The notes beneath the pieces are model-generated. The model did no database searches and was not told where the DNA came from. It was given only the letters and a program-made list of their open reading frames with translations. Source: Stenotrophomonas maltophilia R551-3 (lineage in GTDB: Bacteria > Pseudomonadota > Gammaproteobacteria > Xanthomonadales > Xanthomonadaceae). From it: 64,000 nt of DNA. Each line of letters begins with the position of its first letter. The stretch's first letter is position 1. Shown here in pieces: positions 1 through 7,638 of the stretch. The position numbers and the translations under genes are program-made. Location of the stretch: positions 2,656,501 to 2,720,500 of the forward strand of contig NC_011071.1 in NCBI RefSeq assembly GCF_000020665.1, given 5' to 3'.

Positions 1-145
1 TGGCCACGGTGATCGTGCCGGCCAGCCAGCCCTTCATCCGCAGCACCGCCAGGGCGACGAAGAAGAACGCGATCGGCAGCAGCGCGATCAGGCTGGACAA
101 CCACAGGTTGCCGGCGGGGTCGTACAGGTGTTGCCAGGGCTGCAT
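1..145 (-). CDS. lldP: L-lactate permease, N-terminal part only (cut by window edge)
   Basis: The gene runs off the left edge; only the first 48 codons are visible. The product begins [20 protein letters not shown] and continues into a hydrophobic segment, closely matching the N-terminus of E. coli LldP ([20 protein letters not shown] from memory). LldP is a many-spanning inner-membrane lactate/proton symporter of the LctP family. The start at 145 is the only ATG that gives this N-terminus. Upstream lies a perfect LldR-type palindrome (207-227), which fits lactate-controlled expression. An lldR or lldD gene would be expected beyond the edge but is not visible. Confidence 0.9.
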   Translation of the reverse strand, partial: MQPWQHLYDPAGNLWLSSLIALLPIAFFFVALAVLRMKGWLAGTITVA

Positions 146-206
146 GGGGGCTCTCGACTGGGGCGGGATGTGCTCCACCGCAGGCGGTGGGTCGCCATGG
201 CTGTCG

Positions 207-227
207 ATTATTGGTATTACCAATAAT
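207..227. promoter_or_regulatory. LldR-type (GntR/FadR subfamily) operator
   Basis: Perfect palindrome with 10-bp arms ATTATTGGTA and TACCAATAAT around a single central T. The core TTGGT-N3-ACCAA is the pattern recognised by the FadR-subfamily regulators LldR and PdhR in E. coli. It sits 62 bp upstream of the lldP start codon on the minus strand, so it most likely binds a lactate-responsive LldR protein. Assignment is by motif and neighbour, not by experiment. Confidence 0.8.
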
Positions 228-308
228 AATTTCGATCAGACCACTTGCAGCGGATTTAACCGCCGCTCCGACGAAGCGCCTATTAGACCATAGGCCTAGA
301 TGCCATAT

Positions 309-319
309 TGGTCCGACCA
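309..319. promoter_or_regulatory. Possible second GntR-family operator
   Basis: TGGTCCGACCA is an 11-bp palindrome apart from its centre and fits the TGGT-N3-ACCA core of FadR-subfamily operators. It lies about 160 bp upstream of lldP and 90 bp beyond the LldR-type site. LldR in E. coli uses two separated operators, so a second site is plausible, but a short motif like this can occur by chance. Confidence 0.35.
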
Positions 320-332
320 TTTAGGTCCAGTG

Positions 333-356
333 GTAGTGCCGGCCGCTGGCCGGCAA
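333..356 (+). repeat. SMAG-type REP hairpin (single)
   Basis: GTAG head at 333-336 followed by an 8-bp stem TGCCGGCC/GGCCGGCA around GCT. This is the architecture of the GTAG-headed REP elements (SMAG) of Stenotrophomonas maltophilia. It lies between the diverging lldP promoter region and the 3' end of the MgtC gene. Confidence 0.8.
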
Positions 357-367
357 CTCGAGATTCC

Positions 368-820
368 CTACGAAATCCGCTTCTCCAACCGCCGCATCAC
401 CGCCAGCACCAGCACGCACAGCACGCTCACCCCGATCGCAATCACGTACTTGCCGATGCCCACGGCGATGCCGATGGCCGCCGCCATGATCAGCGAACTG
501 GCCGTGGTCAGGCCGCTGACCTGATCCTCGCGTGACCCACGCAGAATGGTGCCGGCGGCAACGAAGCCGACGCAGGCGACCACGGCTTCGATCAGGCGCA
601 CCGGGTCGACCTGCAGCAGGTCGCGGTAACGCTCCTGCTGGAAATGCTCTGCCACTGAATCGCCGAGTCCAACAATCAGCGCAGCAGCACCGGCAATCAG
701 CATGTGGGTGCGCAGGCCCGCAGCGTGCTTGCCCATCTCGCGCTCGACACCGAGCACGCCGCCGAACAGCATTGCTGCGGCCACGCGCAGCAGGATCGAG
801 ACATCCTGGGTGAGTTCCAT
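368..820 (-). CDS. MgtC/SapB family membrane protein
   Basis: A 150-residue membrane protein of the short MgtC/SapB type. The N-terminal half holds the family signature GGVLGVEREMGKHAAGLRTH, followed by hydrophobic segments with small residues (AGAAALIVGLG and VVACVGFVAAGTILRG) and a last hydrophobic stretch before RRLEKRIS. MgtC proteins of this size help cells cope with low magnesium and modulate membrane ATP synthase; only family membership is visible here. I chose the start at 820 over an in-frame ATG at 883 because a GGAG lies 8 nt upstream and the protein then begins at the usual family position. It stands alone between REP repeats. Confidence 0.85.
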   Translation of the reverse strand: MELTQDVSILLRVAAAMLFGGVLGVEREMGKHAAGLRTHMLIAGAAALIVGLGDSVAEHFQQERYRDLLQVDPVRLIEAVVACVGFVAAGTILRGSREDQVSGLTTASSLIMAAAIGIAVGIGKYVIAIGVSVLCVLVLAVMRRLEKRIS

Positions 821-902
821 GGGCAGGCTCCGGGTGTTTCCCGGAGCGTTGCGCAGCAGCCGTGGCACAACGGTGAAGGCCACACCACAGCCCTTTCACC
901 CG

Positions 903-925
903 GTAGCGCCGGGCCATGCCCGGCG
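903..925 (+). repeat. SMAG-type REP hairpin (single)
   Basis: GTAG at 903-906, then CGCCGGGC-CAT-GCCCGGCG, an 8-bp perfect stem. It lies between the MgtC gene and the 3' end of the SDR gene, both read from the minus strand. Confidence 0.8.
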
Positions 926-949
926 TCACCGTCGCCTGCGATCACCGCA

Positions 950-1708
950 TCATTGCGCCAGATAGCCGCCATCGATGGCGTAGTACGCGCCGGTCGCGAA
1001 CGAAGCATCGTCGCTGGCCAGCCAGGCAACCAGCGCCGCCACTTCCTCGGCCGTGCCCAGCCGTTTCAACGCATGGCGCCCTTCCAGCGTCGCGCGCACC
1101 TTCGGGTCCATCTTCTCCAGCAGCGGCGTGCTGATGAAGCCCGGGCCGACCGCGTTGACACGGATGCCGTCGGCCGCATGCTCCCAGGCGGCGGTCTGGG
1201 TCAGCCCAACCACGCCGTGCTTGGCCGCCACGTACGCGGTGGAACCGGCATAGCCAACCTGGCCCAGGATCGAGGCCATGTTGATGATGCTGCCACCGGT
1301 TCCGGCCGTGCGCATCGCCTGGATCTGCGCACGCTGGCACAGGAATACGCTGGTCAGGTTGACGTCGATTACCCGCTGCCAGCCATCGATCGGATAGTCA
1401 CCGCTGCTGGCAGCCGGCCCACTGATGCCCGCATTGTTGACCGCGATATGCACACCGCCCAGTTCCTTCACCGTGCGCTGCACCGCCGCTTCGACGGCCG
1501 CATCATCGGTCACGTCCAGCGCGATGCCGATCGCCTGCACGCCGCTGCCCTGCAATTGCGCCACCGTGGCATCAACTGCCTCCTGCTTCAGGTCCCATAC
1601 CGAAATACGCGCACCGGATGCGGCAAGGGTCTGCGCGACCGCCAGACCGATGCCGGACACGCCGCCGGTCACGATCGCGGTCTTGCCGGTGAGCTGGTAA
1701 TCAATCAT
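950..1708 (-). CDS. SDR-family NAD(P)-dependent oxidoreductase
   Basis: A 252-residue classical short-chain dehydrogenase. Visible motifs are the cofactor loop TGGVSGIG (residues 14-21), NNAG (91-94), catalytic Ser146, and the Tyr159-x3-Lys163 pair. The C-terminus (ATGAYYAIDGGYLAQ) is typical of the family. Substrate cannot be read from sequence; sugar alcohols, hydroxy acids and 3-oxoacyl compounds are all used by close relatives. The start at 1708 has a GGAGAAC ribosome site; earlier in-frame ATGs would add a basic tail with no domain. The gene is divergent from an AraC-type regulator across a 445-bp, relatively AT-rich gap, so that regulator may control it. Confidence 0.9.
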   Translation of the reverse strand: MIDYQLTGKTAIVTGGVSGIGLAVAQTLAASGARISVWDLKQEAVDATVAQLQGSGVQAIGIALDVTDDAAVEAAVQRTVKELGGVHIAVNNAGISGPAASSGDYPIDGWQRVIDVNLTSVFLCQRAQIQAMRTAGTGGSIINMASILGQVGYAGSTAYVAAKHGVVGLTQTAAWEHAADGIRVNAVGPGFISTPLLEKMDPKVRATLEGRHALKRLGTAEEVAALVAWLASDDASFATGAYYAIDGGYLAQ

Positions 1709-2153
1709 CTGTGTTCTCCGTCTGTGGGGGTATTGGCGCGGCCTGTCGCCGTTACCCCCCACGCTACGCCTCCGCCTGTGATGGCCCAGCAGACAGCGTG
1801 TCCGCAGGCGATCGTTCCATCGATAAAACCTCAATCCAAGTTGATGTATGGAATTGCGTACGGATATGCAGGCAAAACGCCGCCGTATGTTCTACGGAGC
1901 ATTCAACTTGGCCGTATTGATCAATGGTTTTGACCATCTCGAAATCAAATGTGGGTGAATCGCGGCGACAATGGGAAACGCTTCCAGTTTCTTTGACACA
2001 TTCATTCCAATCTGGCGTTTCCCCAGCCCTTCCAGATACCGCCTCCGACGCGCCGCAGCGTGTCCACGCAGGTATCGATCGGAAATGCATCTGCATTGCA
2101 GAGCGCATGGGTCAGGTACTGCCAGTGTCCACCTCCAATGCAAGTGCCGAGCA
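1709..2153. other. Divergent intergenic region with separated inverted repeat
   Basis: Between the SDR gene (minus) and the AraC gene (plus) lie 445 bp without a convincing gene. It is more AT-rich than its neighbours. CCAAGTTGA at 1836-1844 and TCAACTTGG at 1903-1911 form a perfect 9-bp inverted repeat 58 nt apart, a layout compatible with two operator half-sites and DNA looping by a regulator. Both divergent promoters must lie here, but I see no unambiguous -35/-10 pair. Confidence 0.4.
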
Positions 2154-3107
2154 ATGTCCCGATACTTCACCTTTGCCGATTACCGCCGCTTCGGCCACCG
2201 CCACGGCTTCGACTACCGCGCCGATCCGGAACACCTGCGTGATGACCAGTGGGCCGGCCACGGCGAGGTCAACGAACAGTTCCTGCGCGGTGGCATGAGC
2301 CTGATCGCCTCCGACGTCCATAATCGCTTCCCGTATGTGGCCACCGCCCAGCAGAGTCCCGGCCTGGCCATCCGCGTGATGCTGCAGGGCCAGGTCGATG
2401 TACGTGTTCCGCGCCGTCCCGGATTTACCCTGCGCGCCGGCACCGCGATGACCGCCCACCACCGCGAGCAGGTCGAAATGACCGGCGCGCACCCCGGCGA
2501 AACGCACATGCGTGGGGTCAGCGTGATGGTGCCGGCCAAGATCGATCCGGACGTGTTCCAGCTGCCGCAGTTGGAGACCGCGCTCAATACCCATCTGGAA
2601 TGCCGTCACTGGGCGATTCCGCACACCCTGCTGCCGGTGCTGGGGCAGCTGTTCGACAGCCCCTGGCAGGACGGCATCGATGCGTTGTGGCGCGAAGGCG
2701 TGGCCCTGCAGCTGCTGGCCGTTGGCCTGCAAGCCGAAGATCTGCAGACCGACCAGGTGCGCGCATTGCGCGCGGGCCAACGCGAGCGGCTGGAACGCGT
2801 ACGCGCCTACCTGCATGACGATCCGAGCCACACCCACAGCCTTGTCGAACTGGCCCAGCTGGCCTGCATGAGCCCGAGCTCGCTGCGCCGCCACTTTGCC
2901 CAGCAATACGGCTGCTCGGTATTCGACTACCTGCACGAGCAGCGCATGCGCCACGCCGAGCAAGGCCTGCGCGAGGACGGCTGGACCGTCGAGCAGGCCG
3001 CCGCTGCCAGTGGCTATCGCCACCCCAGCAACTTCGCGGCTGCATTCCGCAAGCGTTTCGGCCTGGTACCCAGCCGCTGGCGCACCGGCCCCTCGAAAGT
3101 GGGGTGA
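2154..3107 (+). CDS. AraC-family transcriptional regulator, PchR-like
   Basis: A 317-residue protein with a C-terminal AraC/XylS DNA-binding domain of two helix-turn-helix units (first around LAQLACMSPSSLRRHFAQQY, second around AAAASGYRHPSNFAAAFRKR). The first helix-turn-helix and the YLHEQRM segment resemble PchR-type regulators that sense ferric siderophores, and the N-terminal half could be the matching ligand domain; this is family-level resemblance only. The start at 2154 (MSRYFTF) gives the usual family length; an in-frame ATG at 1971 would add 61 unrelated residues. It is divergent from the SDR gene, its likeliest visible target besides itself. Confidence 0.8.
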   Translation: MSRYFTFADYRRFGHRHGFDYRADPEHLRDDQWAGHGEVNEQFLRGGMSLIASDVHNRFPYVATAQQSPGLAIRVMLQGQVDVRVPRRPGFTLRAGTAMTAHHREQVEMTGAHPGETHMRGVSVMVPAKIDPDVFQLPQLETALNTHLECRHWAIPHTLLPVLGQLFDSPWQDGIDALWREGVALQLLAVGLQAEDLQTDQVRALRAGQRERLERVRAYLHDDPSHTHSLVELAQLACMSPSSLRRHFAQQYGCSVFDYLHEQRMRHAEQGLREDGWTVEQAAAASGYRHPSNFAAAFRKRFGLVPSRWRTGPSKVG

Positions 3108-3152
3108 ACGGCCAGGAGCGACGCCGGGCATTGCCGCACGGCGTCGCGGCGG

Positions 3153-5033
3153 CTAACGGCCTCCGCGGTCCTGCAATGCCTGCATCACCGCGTCCGGCAG
3201 TCGGCAAGGCTGCTTTGGGTCGCTGTCCACGCGCCAGCCCCGGCCCAGCAGCACGCCCTTTCCATCGCCCTGCGCACCCTCCTGCGGCCTGCAGTGCACC
3301 GCACTGGCGACTACATGGCCGTCCCGATCCAGCCACTGCTGCAGTCGATAGGTATGGCCTTCAACATTGGCGTGCTCGAAGCTGACTTCAACGATGCCGG
3401 GAACACCCTCGCCTCCGTCTCCCGCAGGCACCCGGCTTACCCCGCCGGATTCGAAGCGGCGCTGCGCAAGCACGTTCTGGCTGCCATCGATCAGCGCGAC
3501 CCGGGTCTTCCACGCGCCATCGTGCCCGACATCCTGCCGTACCCAGATGCGCTCGGCCGACAACGGAAGGATCTGGGCGTGGATCGGCGGCAGCACTTCG
3601 CGGCCGTCGGCCCGCATCATTCCGTAGCGGCCATCGCGCAGGAAGATCAGGTGATCGGCTGCAAGCACCTCGACGGATCCGAAGGCAGGCGCCACCACGC
3701 TGCCCAGTGCGGTGTTGTAGAGGTGCGAGTTGCCTTCCACACCATCCAGTACCAATAGCGGCGGCGCGATGTGGTCTTCCCGAAGCCGCAGGCCAGGCGG
3801 CATCAGGTGTGGTGTCAGACCGGCGTCCAGCCATAGGCGCGGGTCCTGCTCACCTGCCAGCGTTCCCATCACACCGGCCGCAGCCGCCCGGTAGCTGGCC
3901 ACATCGGCCTGTTCGAACAGCACCTTGCCATCACAATCGAGGACGGCTGCGCCGACGCCGGCATAGGCGTTGCGCAGTCGCCATGGAAGCACCGGGTGGA
4001 CATTGAAACTCAACGACCGTGCCTGCCCGACCACACGGCCCTGCACGTCAACGATCACCTCGTCCTCGCGCTCGTCCTTGCTGCGCAGCAACCAGCGTCC
4101 CGGACAGTAGTCCACGATCATGCCGCTGGCGGACGCGGGCAGCAGCACAAAGCGCCCGTCCTGCAGCAGCCAGCCACGTTCGGGCGTATCGCTGTCGAGG
4201 CCGTTGGCATACCGCCTGACCTCCAGCGGAGCACCTGCGTCGTCGTCGGCGCCGGCGCTGTTGCGATGGTGTGGCCACAGTGCGGCGCCCTGGTACAGCG
4301 CCTGGTCGACGCGCGCACCCGCTGCATCGACCCGCATCCAGGTATCCAGCCGGCGCAGCCACCAGCCGTTGCCACCTGCGGGCCGCGCCTCGTCGAAGTC
4401 GCCGCTCAGCACTACGGTGCCGGATTCATCCTGCACGCGGCAGGTTGCCGTCTCACGGTCAGCGCAGATCACATAGGCCTGCCGACCCGGGAACGGTCCT
4501 CCCACCCATATCGCCGGCGCGTCGATGCGCAGCACCTCGCGACCGTCCAGGCTGAAGAATTGCGTGCTGCCGTTGCGGCCCTGCCAGACGATTCGATCAC
4601 GCGACAGCCGCCGCCAGTCGCCGGCCTCGCCCGTCGGTGCGAAATGCACCCTGCCCTGGGCATCGGCCAGGCCGGTACCCAGGTAGCGCTCCTGCGCATC
4701 ACTGATGTCGACGCGCCAGAGCGTATCGCTGCCCTGCAGGCGATCGTCATAGCGGATGCGGCCGGCGAACTCATGCAGCAGGCGGCCTTCATCATCGAAC
4801 CACTGCGAGCGCGGTGACCGACCGTGGCCTGACTGCTTGTACCAGTCGCTGCGATACCAGCGGTCCGGCCCCAGCAGCATGAGGCTCGTACCGTCAGGCG
4901 CTACCAGCAGGCGGCCTTCGGCACTGACCAACGCCTCCCCCTGGAACCCGCCAGCCCGAACGGCGAAGGCACCTGTGGCTGCCATCGCCGGCCCCGTCAC
5001 CAGCATCGCGCAGCAGAGCAACATCCTTTTCAT
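3153..5033 (-). CDS. Secreted protein of unknown function with WG-like beta repeats
   Basis: A 626-residue protein with a clear signal peptide (MKRMLLCCAMLVTGPAMA, cleavage after AMA-A). The mature part is full of short beta-strand units of the form D-G-R/K-V-hydrophobic-hydrophobic (for example DGRYGMMRADGREVLPP), similar to WG-repeat proteins that fold into propeller-like or solenoid scaffolds. No catalytic motif is visible. I chose 5033 rather than the in-frame ATG at 5045 because it puts the basic residues of the signal peptide at the N-terminus. It converges with the AraC gene and is followed on the same strand by nothing closely spaced, so it appears monocistronic. Confidence 0.7.
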   Translation of the reverse strand: MKRMLLCCAMLVTGPAMAATGAFAVRAGGFQGEALVSAEGRLLVAPDGTSLMLLGPDRWYRSDWYKQSGHGRSPRSQWFDDEGRLLHEFAGRIRYDDRLQGSDTLWRVDISDAQERYLGTGLADAQGRVHFAPTGEAGDWRRLSRDRIVWQGRNGSTQFFSLDGREVLRIDAPAIWVGGPFPGRQAYVICADRETATCRVQDESGTVVLSGDFDEARPAGGNGWWLRRLDTWMRVDAAGARVDQALYQGAALWPHHRNSAGADDDAGAPLEVRRYANGLDSDTPERGWLLQDGRFVLLPASASGMIVDYCPGRWLLRSKDEREDEVIVDVQGRVVGQARSLSFNVHPVLPWRLRNAYAGVGAAVLDCDGKVLFEQADVASYRAAAAGVMGTLAGEQDPRLWLDAGLTPHLMPPGLRLREDHIAPPLLVLDGVEGNSHLYNTALGSVVAPAFGSVEVLAADHLIFLRDGRYGMMRADGREVLPPIHAQILPLSAERIWVRQDVGHDGAWKTRVALIDGSQNVLAQRRFESGGVSRVPAGDGGEGVPGIVEVSFEHANVEGHTYRLQQWLDRDGHVVASAVHCRPQEGAQGDGKGVLLGRGWRVDSDPKQPCRLPDAVMQALQDRGGR

Positions 5034-5138
5034 CGTGCATACCATCCAAAGCAGGGATGCACGCTATGCGATGACGATGGTCGATGCAATGCGACTGCGG
5101 CCCGCGCACACGGCGGGCCGCATGTCGTCGCCCTTACC

Positions 5139-7049
5139 TCAGTACACCGGCAGATCGATGTAGCTGGCCTGCGCCGCGCTGTGCCAGACCCGCTGCGTGG
5201 CCTTCTGGTAATCGCCCGGTTTGGCCAGGTAGATGTTCGGCACGTAGGTCTGCGGGTTGCGGTCGTATAGCGGGAACAGGCTGGACTGCACCTGCACCAT
5301 CACCCGGTGCCCCTTCTGGAAGGTGTGGTTGGCGTTGGGCAGGTCGAAGCGGTACGGCAGCACTTCGTTGGCGGCCAGCGGCTTCGGATCGCTGAAGCTC
5401 TCGCGATAGCGGCCGCGGAAGATCGCCAGCGACACCGGCAGCTCGTAACCACCCATCTCCGGCGTCGACGCTTCCTGGTCCGGATACACGTCGATCAGCT
5501 TCACCACCCAGTCGCTGTCGGTACCACTGGTCGAGGCTTGCAGATGCACCACCGGCGCGCCGCCGATGCGCAGCGGCGCGGTCAGCGGTTCGGTGATGAA
5601 GGTCAGCACGTCCGGGCGGCCATCAACGAAGCGCTGATCCTTGACCAGCCAGGTGGTCCACATGTCTCGGTCACCGAAACGCACCGGACGCGGCACGAAC
5701 GGCACCGGCTTGGCCGGGTCGGACACGTATTCCTCGAAGTCACCCTCGCCCGCCGCCGGCGCCTGGAACGCCAGCTTGCCGCCGGCGCGCAGGTACAGCG
5801 GCTTGCTGCTGGCGGTGCAACCCTTGTCGCAGCTGCGCGGCCAACCCTTCAGGCGATCCCAGTGGTTCTCGCCGGTGTTGTAGATCAGCACCGGCGGCGT
5901 GTCCGCCTTCGGCGCACCGTCCACCAGGTACTGGTCGAAGAACGGCTTGAGCACATCGCGGCGGAACTGCAGTGCGGTATCGCCATCGAACTTCAGCGCG
6001 CCCAGCTCGCTGCCACTGTAGTTCACCTGACTGTGCCGCCACGGCCCCATCACCAGGTAGTTGCGGTTGTTGCCGCTGTCGCGCCCTTCCATTGCCTGGT
6101 AGGCGTGGTTGGCACCCCACATGTCCTCCTGGTCCCACAGGCCCTGCAGCCACATGGTCGGCACCTTCAACGGTGTCTTCGCCATCACCGCGTCCAGCGC
6201 CTGGCCCTGCCAGAAGCCGTCATAGGCCGGGTGCTCGACCAGCTTCTTCCACCAGGTCAGCTGGTCCACGCCGGTGAAACGCGCGTAGTCGCCGGCCGAA
6301 CCGATGCGCAGGAAGGTGCTGTAGTCGTCGTAGCCGAGGCTGGGCAACGGCGTGCCCTTGCCGCGCTTCTCGGTCTGCATTGCGAAATAGTTGAAATTGA
6401 CCTGGCGGAACGCACCGTAGTTGAGCCAGTCGTCACCCATCCAGCCATCGACCATCGGGCTCTGCGGCGCGGCCACCTTCAGCGCCGGGTGCGGGTCGGT
6501 CAGCGCCATCACCACGGTGAAGCCCTCGTACGACGAGCCGAGCATGCCGACCTTGCCGTTGCTCTCCGGCACGTTCTTCACCAGCCAGTCGATGGTGTCC
6601 CAGGCGTCGGTGGAGTGGTCCACCTTGGTGTTGTTCAACGGCCCGCGCAGCGGTCGGGTCATCACGTAATCGCCTTCGGATCCGTACTTGCCACGGATGT
6701 CCTGGAACACGCGGATGTAACCGCCGTCGACAAACACTTCGTCACCCTGCGGCAGCAGGTCGCGCATGCGCGGCGAATCACTGCGGCTGGCGCGACCGGC
6801 AGCGTCGTAGGGCGTGCGGGTGAGCAGGATCGGCGCATTGCGCGCACCCTTGGGCACCACGATCACCGTATACAGCTTGGTGCCATCACGCATCGGCACC
6901 ATCACCACGCGCTTGTCGTAGTCACGACCGACATCGGGGGCAACGAAGGGCTTGCCGCTGATGTCCGGGGTCATCGGCGGGGTTTCGGCGGCCAGCACGG
7001 TGCTGGACAGGCAAAGGGCAATGGCTACAGCGACGGCACGCACACGCAT
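5139..7049 (-). CDS. CocE/NonD hydrolase, alpha-amino-acid ester hydrolase-like
   Basis: A 636-residue exported serine hydrolase. A signal peptide (MRVRAVAVAIALCLSSTVLA) is followed by an alpha/beta-hydrolase domain with the family motif G-x-S-Y-x-G (GSSYEG, residues 171-176, catalytic Ser173), an Asp in WDQEDMW and a His in WRHSQ, then a C-terminal jelly-roll domain. The surroundings of the nucleophile (VVMALTDPHPALKVAAPQSP) closely match, from memory, the alpha-amino-acid ester hydrolases of Xanthomonas and Acetobacter that make and hydrolyse beta-lactam antibiotics with alpha-amino side chains. Natural substrate is unknown. The start at 7049 has a GGGAGGGG ribosome site and begins the signal peptide; an in-frame ATG at 7190 does not. 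Confidence 0.88.
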   Translation of the reverse strand: MRVRAVAVAIALCLSSTVLAAETPPMTPDISGKPFVAPDVGRDYDKRVVMVPMRDGTKLYTVIVVPKGARNAPILLTRTPYDAAGRASRSDSPRMRDLLPQGDEVFVDGGYIRVFQDIRGKYGSEGDYVMTRPLRGPLNNTKVDHSTDAWDTIDWLVKNVPESNGKVGMLGSSYEGFTVVMALTDPHPALKVAAPQSPMVDGWMGDDWLNYGAFRQVNFNYFAMQTEKRGKGTPLPSLGYDDYSTFLRIGSAGDYARFTGVDQLTWWKKLVEHPAYDGFWQGQALDAVMAKTPLKVPTMWLQGLWDQEDMWGANHAYQAMEGRDSGNNRNYLVMGPWRHSQVNYSGSELGALKFDGDTALQFRRDVLKPFFDQYLVDGAPKADTPPVLIYNTGENHWDRLKGWPRSCDKGCTASSKPLYLRAGGKLAFQAPAAGEGDFEEYVSDPAKPVPFVPRPVRFGDRDMWTTWLVKDQRFVDGRPDVLTFITEPLTAPLRIGGAPVVHLQASTSGTDSDWVVKLIDVYPDQEASTPEMGGYELPVSLAIFRGRYRESFSDPKPLAANEVLPYRFDLPNANHTFQKGHRVMVQVQSSLFPLYDRNPQTYVPNIYLAKPGDYQKATQRVWHSAAQASYIDLPVY

Positions 7050-7180
7050 GGACAACCCCTCCCGGCAGGAAAGCATCAAGCCTACTCCTGCCTTGAGCCG
7101 TGAAGTGTGGGCGGGCTTTGCATTCTGCGGTGGATGTAGGCAGGACTGATGGCACATGTGCACCTCACTGCCGCTGCGCT

Positions 7181-7245
7181 CGCCGGGCATGGCCCGGCGC
7201 TACCCACCGCGCGGGTCATAGGGTAGCACCGGGCCATGCCCGGCG
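7181..7245. repeat. Inverted pair of SMAG-type hairpins
   Basis: The left unit (7181-7203) is CGCCGGGC-ATG-GCCCGGCG followed by CTAC, i.e. minus orientation. The right unit (7223-7245) is GTAG followed by CACCGGGC-CAT-GCCCGGCG, plus orientation, with one stem mismatch. The GTAG heads face each other across 19 nt. The pair separates the ester hydrolase gene from the SnoaL-like gene on the same strand. Confidence 0.8.
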
Positions 7246-7251
7246 GATCCA

Positions 7252-7638
7252 TCAACCCGCTTGAACCTCATGCAGCGCCAGCCAGCGCCAGCGCCCTGCT
7301 TCCTGCCGCAGCACCGCCAGCGATTCCCGCCATGCAGGCTCGCCGCCATCGATCGAATGCCCCTCGCGATAGCGCAGCACCGCCAGCGGTGAAGGCGCTT
7401 CCACCGCCTGCACGGCTTCGATGGAAATCTGCAGCCCTGGACGCGCGCCATGGACGCCCGCGAACAGAGCCTGCACGGCCTTCCGATCCAGCCTTTGGCC
7501 CGAGATACCGACCATGCTGAAATCGGCGCAGAAATGCGCCGTCAGATCGTCCAGCGCGTCGGCGCCCATCTCGGCGCGGAACCAGGCCTGCAGCTTGTCG
7601 TGCAGGAGGTGGACTTCATGTTCTGCGGTGGTATCCAT
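7252..7638 (-). CDS. SnoaL/NTF2-like domain protein
   Basis: A 128-residue single-domain protein (MDTTAEHEVHLLHDKLQAWF...) with the alpha-plus-beta pattern of the NTF2/SnoaL superfamily (DUF4440-like): an N-terminal helix, ADDLTAHF-like acidic segment, and a C-terminal strand pair (LAVLRQEAGRWRWLALHEVQ). Such proteins act as small hydrolases, isomerases or ligand binders; no catalytic set can be named. Its start codon overlaps the stop codon of the MFS gene by one base (TGATG), so the two are translationally coupled and probably serve the same substrate. Confidence 0.7.
   Translation of the reverse strand: MDTTAEHEVHLLHDKLQAWFRAEMGADALDDLTAHFCADFSMVGISGQRLDRKAVQALFAGVHGARPGLQISIEAVQAVEAPSPLAVLRYREGHSIDGGEPAWRESLAVLRQEAGRWRWLALHEVQAG

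Noticed and set aside
1764..2108. Minus-strand frame of 114 codons in the SDR/AraC gap
   Set aside because: No ribosome site and no recognisable fold, and it covers the whole divergent promoter region.
5307..7103. Plus-strand open frame of about 598 codons opposite the ester hydrolase
   Set aside because: Antisense composition and no domain; the minus-strand gene has catalytic motifs and a signal peptide.
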